A DNA stretch of 64,000 nucleotides from Camillea tinctor (GCA_022578605.1 MU394080.1:62001-126000); one strand, 5' to 3'. Counted from the first letter of the stretch, positions 22,306-36,275 are shown. The notes: generated by a model not told the origin, from the sequence alone. Numbers and translations are program-made.

Positions 22306-24534
22306 CTCCGTGCTAAGGGTGACTCAAAGAGTGGAATGAAGGACTAAGACTTCTTTTTGATCAGTATCTACCTACGGAGAGGTTTTTGTTATTTAATGAA
22401 AAGGCTCATGTCATATCCGTCAAGTTACAGCTATGAAAATCGAAATGGTACCAACCTATACTTGAAATATTGAATCGCTGTATGGAATCACATAGAAAAT
22501 ATTATCGATGACTTCTATCTTTGGCATTTGATGATTGTCTTCAACCGTGCGTCGAATCTCGACTTGTAAATACTTTATAAGTCGTATTTATAGCAAAATC
22601 TGCTGGTAATCATATAGATTATGGGGCATTGAAGGAAAAGACACCTTTCACTCCTGTATCCAACCTCCCATCCATCGATCCATCCATCCATTCGACCCCC
22701 ATCTCATTATTGTAATGTTTAAATAGATCTCAGAGCCGTCGGTATTTGGTGTTAGGGGTTGAGAGCTAGAAAAAGTGACTTTGATGAGCAAGACAGCGCG
22801 TGAGCATTTAGGTGCGTTTTCTGATAGCGAAAGTTAGAGTAGTATAGGGTATATATATGTGTGTGTGTATGTGTGCGTCTAGTGATAAGAAAAGCAAAAA
22901 GGGGGGTGAGATAAAAGGCATCTAACTTAGATACCTCACCTCACTTTATATTATATAAACCATCTCTTGGATCACCAAACCCAGTGAGGTCTATAAGCGT
23001 AGTATATCAAATTACATCACATTAGTCCATCGTACCTTTCCTCCCCCTTTCCCCCGCAAAGTTCAACATAACCATAGCATATCATACTATACCATTTCTC
23101 ATCTTGTCCAACATAGCTTGAGCTTCCATCATACCGGGAGAGGGGCCCTTATACAAATAACCTACCTGATCCTACATAGTAGTTAAGCTAAGAATCCAAG
23201 TTAATAACAAGCTAGACCTATGATCATAACATAATCACCTAAACTAGGTCAGATAAGTTTAAGCAAACCGGTTGATTCCATATTCCCTTCTGCCCTAACC
23301 AGTGAGGTAGTAATGCAGCATACAACCAACATAGCCCAAACAAGGAACGAGAGAGATAGAGAGAATGTGTATGAGAAAAGAAAAAGGAAGCCCGACTAGA
23401 TATCCCGCACGTTATGTGTAGCTCCAAGAACGGTAGCCTACCAAGTTAGTAAAATGCCTATACGGCCGTAAGAAGTTCCCAACCCCCCTTATTCCTACTC
23501 TCCCTCTCTGTCTGCCCCTCACCTTCCCCCCTCAAACATCCATCAAATTCATAGGTACCCCGGTGCTCATCAGGAGGGCAGCGAGTACATAAAGTAATAA
23601 GATAATATTTTCATTTCATCAACATTTATCTGTTTGTATTTATTTGCTTTAGATGCATTGCCTTCTTTGCTCTGCTTTTGGGAGGGTGATATTTTGTTTA
23701 TCTTTCTGACATTCTAGCCCGAAAACACTCTCGGCTTTGGTCGGACCTCATCATACCTACACTTAAGGGGTATAAAGGGGGGAAGGAACCCACTGCCATT
23801 TGTCACTATCACCACCTCACACCCGTCTTCCCCCCACTTTGATTCTCTTCTGTTCTCTCTCTCCCTCTTCAATAAAAAAAGAAAAACTCCTATACGTTTC
23901 TTTAATAGGGAAGAACCCCCCCTCTCCCTCCACTCACGCCCTTCATTTGTCCATGCTATGCGCCCTGGGGGGTTTACAAACAATAAAAAAAAATTGAAGT
24001 CAAGTAATCGCAAGTTCGAATGTAAAAAGGTAGATGAGAAGTATAAAAAAAAATAGAATCTGGGGGTATGTGCTTTCAAAAAATAAAGACAGTAATAAAA
24101 CGGCCGAAAAAAGAAGTTAGAAGATCAAAAAATAAAAAGAAGGGGGTGAAGGGATAGAAAAAACCGAATATTAGTATGTACATGTGGAAAGGCTTTAAAA
24201 GGTTTATCCCTCCCCCAAGTATAGACTGGTGACAGGCAGAGACATCAGCAGGCCCAGACAGGCAGTCGGGATGCAGAATTCCAGGTAGGTTGTAGGGTCT
24301 AGCAGCACATAAACGCAGGCCATATAACACTACGGGCTGCTAGTAATTTTCCTTCTCATGCGTAGACATTAAAGCCGCAGTTCCACCCATCTCCCTGAAT
24401 GAATCCGCAAGGCCGAATACACGTCTGTCGGGCGAGAAGAAAAAGGAATCGAATATTGTTTTTCATCCAGCGCGTAAAAAAAACTCAATAAAAACAGAAC
24501 TCAAGTCCGGTCGTCATGTTCATTCCTTTTTTTT
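22306..24534. other. 2.2 kb gene-free region
   Basis: Flanks of the GMC relic and of the convergent rho3 gene. AT-rich, with polypyrimidine/polypurine runs between 23470 and 24180 that create meaningless open frames. No gene, RNA or repeat array is supported. Confidence 0.6.
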
Positions 24535-25490
24535 TTACATGATCACACAACTTGAGTCGCCCTCACCGGCCGGCTTGACGCTGAGGGCCACGCGGGCCGC
24601 CTCGGTGAAGGCCTCGTTAACGCCTCGATTCCGCATAGCGGAACACTCAAGGTAGCGCATGGCCTTGATGCGTCGCGCGACGTCGAGGCCCTGGTTGTAG
24701 TCGATCATGGGCTTCTTCTCGCGCTGGGGGTTGTCGTTGCCGCTGGCAGCGGGGTCCTCGTCCTCCTCGCCATTCTCGCGCAGATCGCACTTGAGGGCTA
24801 CCAGGACAAGCTTCACGCCCGGGCAGTTCTCCTCGATTTCACCCTTCCACTTGCTCTCCACGTTCTCCAGCGAGTCTTTGCTATCGACGCTGAAGCAGAG
24901 CACTACTACATCGGTGTTGTCGTACGATAGACTGCGAAGACGGTCGAATTCTTCTTGTCCGGCAGTATCCCATAGCGATAGTTCGATGTGGACATTGTCA
25001 ACGAAGATATCTAGAAATGAGGAATCTAGGAGTCAGTATGGTAACATTTTTAAAAGTAGAGTGGTCCCCTTTCCCATAAGAGGGAAAAATAAATAAATAA
25101 ATTAATCTCTTTCCCCCCATGCGTCTCCAAATATTGCAGTAGCATCTACAAAGTTCTCATGCAGGAAGAGAGTTGGAGATTTGATTAGGAAGCAAGGCTG
25201 ACGTACCGTGTACGTAATTTTCGAAGACCGTGGGCTCGTAGACTGTCGGGAAGTATCCTCTCGTGAAGACATTCAGAAGTGATGTTTTTCCGCACGCACC
25301 GTCGCCCCTGCGAGATAGGGAGATTAGTTTTGGTCAAGACGCGAACCAAGGTCGAGGGCCAAAGAGAGGATTGGTTGTCGGAGAAAGGGTATGATATGGT
25401 ATAATAAAACAGAGTATATACTTACAGAAGAACCAGCTTGCGCTGGACCGTCTTAGACCCTCCTATGCCACAGAGTGACGGCATTTTCAT
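24535..25490 (-). CDS. rho3: Rho-family small GTPase Rho3
   Basis: Membrane-anchored Rho GTPase that controls polarised exocytosis and actin organisation at growing tips. Three exons (25490-25426, 25307-25207, 25010-24535) with introns of 118 and 196 bp give 213 residues. P-loop GDGACGKT (23-30), effector region [18 protein letters not shown] switch II and ECSA are all visible. The C-terminus is CVIM, a CAAX box whose Met favours farnesylation, as in yeast Rho3 (also ending in Met). An acidic insert (about [12 protein letters not shown]) follows KCDLRE at the spot where yeast Rho3 also carries an insert. This supports Rho3 over Rho1, Rho2, Rho4 or Cdc42. Two in-frame ATGs (25490 and 25484) lie two codons apart; either could initiate. 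Confidence 0.93.
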
Positions 25491-28400
25491 GGCGTTGCAG
25501 GGATGTTGGAGGTTGTGGTTGGTGTTTGGTCAGTAAAAGGAAGAGAGGAAAGGTGGATGTAGGCCGGCGCGACAGAGAGAGGTAGGGGTGAAAGTGATCG
25601 TCGGGAGAATTGACCAGCGATAGAATTGGAATGTCGCAAGGCAGTGATTGCTCACGCAATTTAATGATTGTTATTAGGGTGGGCGGAGAAAGTTGTGTGT
25701 AGTAAAAAAGCGAGATAGGATAGAAGAAGAGAGGGAGAGAGGGAATAAATTGTAGATCACAAAAAAAAAAAGGTGTGAATAAATGGTAGGTAGGTTGTAT
25801 GAATGTAGTGGTATGTAGTAGTAGTGTAGAAGAAAAAGAAGTTAGGTTTGGTTGGCTTAGAGGAGTATGTAATGTAGAAGGAAATAGGATTTTAATTAAA
25901 AGTCACGGGAACGAACTACGAAGTGAGTTTGAGGGTGAAAGTGAGGGTAAGAACAAGTGAGAGGGAAAGTTTAGTACAAACTAAAACTACACTAATAATT
26001 GGGCCTTCTCTTGGCAAGAGGTAAAGTTAGAATTCCCGATATCCATGTTTTAAAGAATCAACCTTTGCTTATTGTACCTACCTAGTGTAAGTACCTGCCT
26101 ACTGAGACAGGGACATACATACACACGGACCACTACCATCAGAGAGTCTTGGGTATAGTAAAGGGGGACAAGGGGGAAAAGAAGCCTCATAATGACAGGG
26201 ATGTATTTGCATGTATGTGTTGTACTTTCCTACTACTTACAGGTGATGAACAAATTCTAGCATGCTATATTTGGGACTGGGGCCATCCTTAGGTACATCA
26301 GCCGTACCATGCCATAGCTAATCACCTCCTTACTTGTGTATTGACCTAGGTTATGTGCATATGCAATTATAATTCATTGCCATCACTTATCATCACATAC
26401 CTAGTAGTAGTAGTACTTAAGCATCACTACCAACAACTACCTTTCGATAAGTCTTTAAATGATGTTCAGTAATAATCTGAGCCGGATTCTTCTTTCCATC
26501 TTAACAATGCGCATGGCTTGTGGTAGGCTGTGTGACCTGTTTGGTCTTGTTGTAGGTCAGATGAAGAAGGACCGAGACACAGGAAGACATGCTCCTACAA
26601 CTAAGTACCTAAGTTAATATTCTGTAAAGCATTGCCAATGTTAAGAGAAAAGCCACACAGATACACTAAAGAATTCCCTCTTTTCTTCTTTTTTTTTCTT
26701 CTTTTTTTTTTCTTTCCGTTTTCCTTCTTCCTCCGGCAATCCACCTTGTTGATCCAGCGTATATCTACATACTTTGCCTCATCCCCATGCTTACATGATA
26801 ATATTTGCAGACGCTGCTATAAATAAATATATATCTACCAGTACCAGACACAACATACCTATCTAACCTACTAGTGTATTTACCCACATATGCATGCATA
26901 CCTCCACAGTACACTTTAGTATAAGAGGTAAATTACATTTTTTTACTTTTTGTTATCATTCTCTTCACATTCAAGTTTTAAACAAAATAAGATTAGAAAT
27001 TTTATGAACAAAAACAACAACCTCGCGAGGGAGAAGAAGGATAAGAAGAGGAGAAAAAAAAGGGAGAAGACTACTTGTAAAAGGGTTCAATTGTTATACC
27101 TAGTAGACTGGTAGATCATCATCATCATCAGCCACCCTTTTTTTCTTCAATCAATCCCGCTTTGGTCTCCTCTAACTAGAATCTACCTTACCTAACCTTA
27201 CACTAGTATGAAGGTAAAATATACCAGTACCACCCTTGCCCCTCCGATGATTGGCAGGAACAGAGTGATTTGGTTGCCCGTTCGTCGGCAAACCCCTGTC
27301 CTGTCCTGCGCCAGTGCAACGGAAACGCGCGGTAAATCTGCAACCACCTCCTAGGTTTAGATTACTTATCTCTTTTTTATGTTTCCTTTGATCATGTTAC
27401 ATTGTCACTTGTTGCTTGTTGTTGTCGAAATTTTTATGGAGTAGCATTGGATTATTGGGTGCAACACTACCGACGACTTCTGATTAGAAGGGGACGCGGG
27501 ACGGGGCGAATGGGGCAGACAGAGAGTGAGGATTCCGATTCCCTGTGAGCCTCCTTGAAATTTCCAACATTTAGTTGTAGTGTACATTACTTTATACAGA
27601 TGCATATGCACAGTACATATTTAGATACTAATTCATATATGTAGGTTAGCATAGTTTAGATAGACCCGTACTTCAACACGAAGGTTTTTAGGGGGGAAAA
27701 TAACATGCATTTATCCCTTATTACCTAAGTAGGGAGGTATGCATCCCGTAGGTAGACCTACATAATATAATACGAAGGACCTGTGGATACCACCAACATA
27801 ACATACTCCTATACTCCAAAGCTGTGATACCCGTGATGTATACAAAATATCTCGCATGCACCCGCGCCAACTCCCGCGTAAGCAGCAAGCCACCTATCCT
27901 ATCCCCTCCACCCACCTCTCAGCTCCTCACAGCCTACCCGACCGCATCAGCATGTGAGGCGGAGTTGGGATCCGGTGCCGGGGGTGTGGGGAGGGCAGGA
28001 AGGGCAGTTTCCTGTGCGCATAGCATCAGCCGACCCTACCTTGATTTTTTCTTATCCAGCCATGTGTATACTTATGGCTGGTGGCCTTCCAAGCACTCTC
28101 ACGCACACTCATACATATGTACGGGTCCCCGGCTTCCATCGCATATGAAAGGTACCATCTAGATCCAGGTTACCTAACGATTAAGTAGGTGCGTTAGTCA
28201 TGGGAAGGCTGAGAGAATCGCCACCCGCACGGCATACGCAAGCGCAGGCGCATTATTCCAAGCTCTACGACATATTATGTGTATGTATAAGCCTGACACC
28301 CGTCCGTCCGCCTCGATAACGAACCTGAACGAGAACGGGTCCCGATGTATGTATGCAGATACCAAGCCTTGGAATTATGAGGAGTTCCCACTTGGCAACT

Positions 28401-29458
28401 TTAATATCCCCCGATGATTGCTCGCCTTGCGACATCTCGCAGTGGGACAGGCTCTATACTACGTAAGGGTATCTTACCATGTATAGATAAGTGCTTGGAT
28501 ACTCAGTCAGTCAGCGAGGCTTTGGACTGAAATTCTTTCTCTTCGCCTTGGCGCAGCGGAGACACGTATTACATACATATGTACAGAGCAGCTCGGATAT
28601 AGATCCGCGACAAGATACATAAGAGCACGCCAAGCAAAATAGGTCATGAGCCTCGTGGAGATTGTATGTACCTCAACTAGATGTATGGTAACCCCGATCG
28701 ATCTTGACCTGCCAAGTCTGCAACGGGAGAAAACGGGGGGAAAGGAAGAAAGGAAGAAGGAAAGCAAAGGCCATGTTCGTTATGATAAACTTTGGTATTG
28801 AAGGTCAAAGGCTGTACCCAAGACACTCAGTCAGCCTAGTATCTACATTGTGCTACGAATAAGGGCATAGAGGCCCATCTAGAACGCCTAGCAAAAATGT
28901 ACAGGGCATGGACTCGGAATACAACAAGACGATGCTCCGGACTGAATAGTAAGGACGTCCACAGCAGCTTACATGTAAGTATTCCTACGTGTACAGACGG
29001 GAAAGAGCATCTAGATATAAGTAGACAAATAAGAGGCTGGCTCTACACATGGGCGACCATGCCGACCAGATAGTATCTAGTGGGCTGTCCTAGGAGATTG
29101 TAAATCAAATCCACGTAGCTCACTCACCTAAGCCAGAATCGGCATTCATACTTAGAACGTTAATCAAGGAGTTTGAATCACTTATTCGATCATACTCGCC
29201 GGTCTACGATGCACTGATCTCCCTCATTAGCGTGTTCTCACTCGAAAAGCCCAGGATAATGACGCTTACGGATGAACCCGCGATGGTGTAAATGGGTATT
29301 TGGGATTTTCATTTCCCGGAACGCCTAACCGAAATTCTACCCGGCCTTGTCCTTGGACCTTAAGCGGTACTTGAAAGCCTCTATCGCAATTTATGCGATC
29401 CCTATACCGCATGTAGTCTAGTAAGTACGATAGCATCAACGGTATCAACAGCCTCTCC
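25491..29458. other. 4 kb gene-free region
   Basis: Upstream DNA of rho3 and downstream DNA of cwc25. Contains purine-rich leader-like DNA (25680-25980) and T-rich runs (26670-26720). Several short open frames around 27700-28160 overlap on opposite strands and match nothing I know. No tRNA-like cloverleaf was noticed. Confidence 0.55.
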
Positions 29459-30737
29459 CTAGTTGATCAGTTTCCTTCGCAAACCATTGACAAATTCACG
29501 ATCACCGTATTTACCCGCCTTCTCTCTGGCTTTATCGTCGGCTTCACGTGCTAGCCGGTCTTTCTCCTCTATCGCTGCTAATCGCTTCTGTCGGTCTTGA
29601 TCAAGGTCCGATGCTGCCTCCTGCATTGCTGCCAGCTTCCGGGCCCGCTCTTCTACCGCTGCTGCGGCATCTGAGCTGTTTGAACCGTTTTCGGGTCTGT
29701 TACGTCCATTCCTGGGAGTGTTCTTGAAGGAGTCTCGTTGACGGTAACCCCGACGTTCGTCGTCAGAATCCTGGCGTCGGATTCCCCGTGATGGGTCATT
29801 CGAGTAATCGCGACGACGCTTGTACCCATCATCTTTCGTGCTGCTACGACGTGGACTTCGCGATCGCTCCCTGCGCGATCTATCATAATCCCTAGGCTCA
29901 TCTCTCGATACGGACCTTCGCCGTTCATAGCGCGTAGAGCGGTGCTCTCTCCTTGCATCATTCCTATCACCACTTTCGGACCTCTCCTTGGAATCATGCC
30001 TTCGGTGCCTGTGGCGGCGCTCTCTTGAATCATCCCGTTCTCTCGAGTCAGACCGGCGATGGCGCCGGCGACCGTGCTCTCTGGATTGTGATCTGTGCCG
30101 ATGCCTGTGTCGTCTCGAATGCTTTTCCTCTCTTCCGCGGGACGAGCTTTTCTCATCTGTCTGACCCATCGACGCGAGAAGCTGTCTTCTCTTAATAGGA
30201 TCGTTCATCATGGCTTCATAGGCAGCGGCTTCGGCTTTCTTTATAGCTAGTAAAGGGTCCTCCCGTATCTTCATTGCGGTGTCTCGTTCGGTGTTCGCAT
30301 TTTGTAGGGCCATGAAGGATTCTTGTCCAGCTTGCTTTTTGAGGTTCTCGGTTTCGGATCCGCGTGTGAGAATACTGTCAATTCGCCGTTTTCCCAGGAG
30401 GAAACCCTCGAGTTCTTCTGAAGTGCCACCTTGTCCATCGCTAGGGCCTTGGTACATCCAATCCACACGTTCGATCTTCTTGCGCCCACCGGCGGCCTCG
30501 AGTTGTCGCTGGAGTTCTTCTTTCGCCCTCTCTTCCTTGATTTCTTGGATGCGCGCTTCCTGTGAAATTGGTTAGTATATGGTTGATGAAAAGATGGAGA
30601 TGTGAACAGGGAGGGGAGATGGAACATACTGTCTTCTTGCGCTCGGCAAGAGCTTTTTGCTCTTCCTCATAGACCCTTGCCTGATTCTTGAGTAAGGCAG
30701 GGTGGTATGATTTCTTCAATTGCAGATCTCCACCCAT
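29459..30737 (-). CDS. cwc25: Pre-mRNA-splicing factor Cwc25
   Basis: Spliceosomal protein needed for the first transesterification step, joining the activated spliceosome after Prp2 action. Two exons (30737-30630, 30559-29459) over a 70 bp intron give 402 residues. The N-terminus [13 protein letters not shown]...[10 protein letters not shown] is the conserved CIR-type N-terminal domain; the phrase [10 protein letters not shown] and the [10 protein letters not shown] motif are also Cwc25-like. The middle (about residues 145-300) is an Arg/Ser/His/Asp-rich low-complexity region of RS type, and the C-terminus is charged and probably helical. The gene is divergent to csn2. Confidence is high from the N-terminal half. 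Confidence 0.92.
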
Positions 30738-31450
30738 TGTTGCGACTTGGTATTAAAAGATATGAGATGGAAAAACTGCGTGTGTTGATGGAAGTTGCTG
30801 TTTGGTTTATCAAAATTGGTGGAAAAGCAGGTTGATGTGGTAGGAATTATTGAAAAAGGCGAGTAAGGTAGAGAAAGTTATTGCCACAGATAGTTTTAAT
30901 CCCCAGCCACAGAAGTTAGCTAAAAGGCATGGCCCACATTTACCAACTAAGAAAACCAGAGCTGGACCGGGGAAAGCTGCGTACCTAGGTACTATGTAGT
31001 CCCATAAGTACTTAAGTACATGCACGTTAGGAGAGGAAATGCCCCGCACTAGTAAGCCTGACCGAGCCTGGAGCCTGCCTGAGCTGTATACATCTGATAC
31101 ATTCTAGTTGTAAGTAGGTAACCTCCAGCGTATGTAAACCGACATCTAGATCTTTGATAAGATAAGCATGTGGCAGTACTAACATCATCTACTGCAAGCC
31201 TTATGAATAGACAAACTTTACTTACTACTACTACCACCACCACCATTAACACTACAACACTCATTACCCGTAGCAAAAGAATTGCACGGTATTGTTAATA
31301 CGCATCCTATCTCCTCAACACTATTAAACCTATTCATTCACGGAGAAACGAACATAACGAATTAATTAATATCTATCTCACCAACTTTCCCATTTCTACC
31401 AAAATACAACCTACCTACCCACTTAGCCTACCTACCACCCACCCGCCAAC
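30738..31450. promoter_or_regulatory. Shared divergent promoter of cwc25 and csn2
   Basis: 713 bp between start codons pointing apart. Contains a CTAGGTA-type motif at about 30990-31000 (gtacctaggtac). The csn2 side is AC-rich with C/T blocks in its last 120 bp. No other element is claimed. Confidence 0.55.
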
Positions 31451-33083
31451 ATGTCTGACGATGACTTCATGCAGGAGTCCGATGAGGAGCAGTAAGTTCT
31501 CACCATAAAACAGAACGACCATCCATCTGTTCCCTTCCATTTCTCCACTTCCCTATCTATCGTTGCTGATCAAATATTCCGCCAGGTATGACTTTGAATA
31601 CGAGGACGACGATGACGAAGATTCCGGAGATGTTGATATCGAGAACAAGTATTATAATGCCAAGCAGATGAAGACCACCGACCCAGAAGACGCCATAGAC
31701 GAGTTCCTAGGAATACCTCCGCTAGAGTCGGAAAAGGGCGATTGGGGTTTCAAGGGACTGAAGCAAGCTATCAAGCTCGAGTTTCGTCTCGAACGATACG
31801 ACAAGGTTCGTTTCTTTCGTTTCTATGCGATAAACCAGCCTGCTTCATATCTGCAAGCGGCATAACTGATACCTGCTCAGGCTGTCGAGCACTACACAGA
31901 GCTCCTTACCTACGTCAAGTCCGCCGTCACCCGAAACTACTCCGAGAAGTCGATCAATAATATGCTCGACTACATAGAGAAGGAGTCCGAAAATGAGGCT
32001 GCCCAGAAGTGCATGGAACAGTTCTACTCGTTAACTTTGAATTGCTTCCAAAGCACAAATAACGAGCGGTTGTGGCTCAAGACGAACATCAAGCTTGCTA
32101 AGCTCCTACTAGACCGGAAGGAATATCTCTCTGTCACCAAGAAACTACGCGAGCTGCAGAAAACATGTCAACGGGAGGATGGTACTGATGACCCGAGCAA
32201 GGGCACTTATTCACTAGAGATCTACGCCCTTGAGATACAGATGTATGCCGAGACGAGAAACAACAAGCAGCTCAAGGTTCTGTACCAAAGAGCACTGAAA
32301 GTACGCTCTGCTGTGCCCCATCCCAAGATCATGGGTATCATTCGAGAGTGCGGTGGCAAGATGCATATGAGCGAAGAAAACTGGAAGGATGCGCAGAGTG
32401 ACTTTTTTGAGTCTTTCCGCAACTACGACGAAGCCGGATCCCTCCAGCGGATACAAGTCCTCAAGTATCTCCTGCTCACGACTATGCTCATGAAATCGGA
32501 CATCAACCCGTTCGACTCCCAGGAGACGAAGCCATACCGCAATGACCCGCGCATCGCTGCCATGACCGAACTAGTGGATGCTTATCAGCGGGATGATATG
32601 CACAAGTATGTCAACGTGCTCCAGAAGAACCAAGATATACTAGCCGATCCCTTCATTGCCGAGAATATCGATGAAGTCACCCGGAATATGCGAACCAAGG
32701 CTGTGGTCAAGCTGATCGCTCCATACACCCGAATGAAGCTGGAATGGATCGCCCAGCAACTGCGGATTTCTGAGGCTGAGGTGCAGGATATATTAGGCTT
32801 CCTCATCATCGACGGCAAGATCCGAGGCAAGATTGATCAGCAAGCGGGTATTCTGGAGATCGAGGTTGGTGGCGATATCGAGCGGGTCCAGGCGTTGGCG
32901 TCTTGGGCTGGTGCCCTCGCTGAGCTGTATACGTACATATTTAAGGATGGCGAGGGCTTCCGGATGACTGACCATACCCAATTAGATGACCAGGCTCTCC
33001 CTTCCTTGTTCTCCTCGGACGGCAGTCGACCTAGGGCAGCAGCCGGCAAGGGCAAGAGAGGCAAGGCTTTCTTCATGGGCTGA
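31451..33083 (+). CDS. csn2: COP9 signalosome subunit 2 (PCI-domain protein)
   Basis: Subunit of the COP9 signalosome, which removes Nedd8 from cullins and so tunes SCF ubiquitin ligases; in filamentous fungi it affects development and secondary metabolism. Three exons (31451-31491, 31586-31805, 31881-33083) give 487 residues. The acidic N-terminus (MSDDDFMQES, then an Asp/Glu run) and the block YYNAKQMK...AIDEFLGI are diagnostic of Csn2/Trip15. Helical repeats follow, and a C-terminal PCI/winged-helix domain includes YTRMKLEWIAQQL and FLIIDGKIRGKIDQQ. The tail is Gly/Lys/Arg-rich. Intron 2 (31806-31880) starts with the rare donor gttcgt. Confidence 0.94.
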
Positions 33084-36000
33084 TTTCTCATTTTTGATGG
33101 AGCCATTTCGTAACTGCATTCGGGGAAGTAAAGCAAGGATACATAGCATGCGTTTCGCTTCCTATGGACACATGGACACGTGGACGACGCTAATCAGGAG
33201 AAGCGACAGCCTATGGTCTAGGTCTTCGCTCCTAGTTACAGGCCTTAGGCTAGAAACTGTGTGTATGGGCTGTACCGTAGGTTCGGCATCTTCAAAGGAA
33301 GAGGAGATACTTACAAGGGCTGCTGTGGCACAGATACCAACACCCCATTCACGCCGAGACATATACATATGTGTGTATCTAGGTTTGCACATAACTACAT
33401 AGGTAGTCAGCTAGACCAACACCAATACCAATTACTAAACCCCAAATGACGATTTTCTTTTATGGCACGTAGCTTCAAGGGCCGCTGGACTAAATTCTTA
33501 CTCTCCTCTCCATGTTAGTAGTATAATTGATGTTATATCAGCCCGGCGAACATAAAAAAGAAATCACATTCATTAGGCATATACATGTTACGCCCCGGAT
33601 TGGTGGGTAACTATATAATACAGAATTGAGCCACAATGACCACTCGGTCATTGTGAGAACCTTTTGTCTCATGGTACAACGGGGTTGCTCAACACTCAGT
33701 TGTAACAACACACTGAGTTCATAGTAATACCCCAGGGCCCCTGATTCTCCATGCCATTTCCTGGATTCTGTCATCGTTCTATCGCTAGTTGACTACCGCT
33801 GCCATCTAGGTAAGCTCATATATCCGCCAAAGGGCATAGTTGTTGGCGATTCCAAGTTAACACGGCATGTAGTGATATCATAACGCTGAATGAATTGTCG
33901 GACTAGGTTTGGATAAGGGTTAGACAAAGTACCTATCTTCGACCATCGTTCTGGCAACAGACCTAATGTTACCACCGGGTGAACTGTTTTTTTGGGAAAG
34001 AGAGCGTTATGTGAGCTGGTCGGTTGGCGAGGAATGTACTATAGCTACTCTCATGAGTATAAAAAAGGAGTCAGCCTCAGGTCTAGTGGTTAGCTCATCG
34101 TCATCATCCTTACAACTACAACATTCATTTTCGAAGTGGTTTCGGAGTGAGTCATGTTTTTTTTTAACCCTGCCCTATGGGAATTGGAATAACCTGGTTT
34201 TGGTTAAATGCTATATAGAGCTTGGGAATTGGTTGGATAGGGGTTATAACTGACGTCCGCACAAGTTACAACCTTGCCACCCAGGGCTAAACGCCGAATC
34301 GACAGAAGAGCTCTCTGATATGTATCTCCTTTTCAAGGGTCTTGGTCTTGCCCCTAGTGGAGGAACCATATAAGTGGCTAAGTGTATATGATGGTAATGT
34401 AAAAGTAATGGCAGTATAGGGTAGTATTATAAGTATGTCATAGCGGATGCCGTGCTTCACCCGCCGGGTTTACCCCATAGCGGCACCTCCCTTTGGGTCT
34501 AGCGCCCGCGCAAATCCGCCCGCTGCTTTGTCCATTGGCCCGCTCGGCCACGTCGTGTCCCACTCGGAGCATAAATAGACACCGGCTCCCCTCCGGTCCC
34601 AGGCTTGTATTCTCGACCTCAACAATTCCTTTGACTTCCGCTTCATTCTTACCCGATAGCCCAATAATGTTGCGCCGCCGTGTTTATCTCGTCATGATAA
34701 TTCAACCAACACATGCCCCTTGTCGATATGCAGCATCACCCCAAGTTCCCAACAAGACATGCTGTGTAAAAATGGGCTTGGAACCAGACTGATTTTCCAT
34801 GAGAAAAAAACACATGACGACATCGACAGGTCGGATCTGTGCATTCTCTTCCGCGATGCAAGACACTGTGTAAAGGCCTGCAAGTCATGGCAAATTTGCC
34901 ACGGGCCGTCAGTAATAACTATCCTTGATCAGGGGTAAATACTGCATGCGGCTCCGTCCGATTTGGGGCATATACAGCGTCTTTCCGGCCGTACTTGGGT
35001 CAATAAACCTACTTAGATGATGCCCGCGGGCATGACATGCTCACTGTTGTGTCAGTCCTCGGCCCGTGCCGTTGATGTGGAACGCTTTACGCTGTGGGAC
35101 GCTTTACGCAGGATAGACGTGTTCAGGATCATAAACCTGAGCTCGTATCTCACCAAGATTATTCAGCAAATTGAAGAGCCTTTGTGGGTGGTTGGAACAT
35201 ACCCGGAAAATGAGGCCACACGTGCGCGAACACCAGAGATAACCGTTCGTATCAAATTATACATCCTACAGTCATCTCTCATCTGGCCGGTTGACTTTTT
35301 GGGGCAGGGGGGAGGGGGGTTCTTCTCGAGATCGAAAAGTTCAAGCGTGGTTATTGACTGAAGAACCGATCCCGTTAGGCAAGTAGCTAGGCCTTCCACT
35401 ACTAGACAGGTGCTTTAGGCAAAGCAACAATATATATAAGATGAGGATATCAGCGAGGCTCTCACGAGTAGTTGCTTTCAGCTTTATCTCTATAGCAAAG
35501 AAAAATAAGGCGAAATTCCCATGCATGACATCAGCCGAGTATCAACAGTCCAGAACACAGACCATGTACGCTTATGACTGAGTGTCAGGAATTGGAAATG
35601 TATCTATCTTACTGTTTTCACAAACTCCAAGAATGGTCCGCTTGATTAAGCAAGACGATGTTGGGGTCAGAAGAAGATGGCATCACAAATGGTGAACGCG
35701 TTGCTTATTTGCTTTGAACCCGCATTGTTTCCTAACGCTTCAGAGACCTCCCTAACGATCTGATAGGGTCTTTGGCCCCTAAATGCTTAGAATGCGGAGC
35801 GCGCGCAATTGATTAAATTATCATCTGCAGAGGCCTCTTTAAAATGAAATATCTGTGCTAAAATATTTTTATTTCTATATGCTGGTGATTGATAGGTAGT
35901 ACATATTATACCCTTATAAGCACCGACATCTTCAACTTGGAATGTTTCTACCCTTTTACTTACCAGTCAGCGATTATAGTCGACTGGTATAAAGTTATAT

Positions 36001-36275
36001 ATAATAATTTATATGGGAGCTCCCAGGGGTCACTCCCAGATTCAGGCATTACTACGTAGTTTATAAAAATATAGAGTAAATCGTTGAAGTGTGAGGCAAT
36101 TTACAAAGAATACCTACCTAGGTAGGTATATAAAGTACTAAATATAATATAGTAGAAAAAAGGTAATTCTTATAAATTATAACAAAGAACTAGGAACTAA
36201 AGTAAAGTTATAAATACAAAAGCCGAAACGACGAAAATAACATAACAACCGACTATATAACTTACTTTGTTACAC
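33084..36275. other. 3.2 kb gene-free region between csn2 and the NLR relic
   Basis: No supported gene. A sequence starting TGTTACGCCCC at 33586 resembles the start of some fungal LTRs, but no paired end or target duplication was found. At 34440-34670 a GC-richer stretch with a TATA-like CATAAATAG (34571-34579) and a pyrimidine-rich segment looks like a promoter with only a 41-codon frame after it. From about 35800 rightward the DNA becomes strongly AT-rich. Confidence 0.5.

Noticed and set aside
27711..28162. Cluster of overlapping short open frames on both strands
   Set aside because: Mutually overlapping, no homology recognised, no splice support.
33586..34270. Possible solo LTR beginning TGTTACGCCCC
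   Set aside because: No matching end, paired copy or target-site duplication could be found in the flanks.
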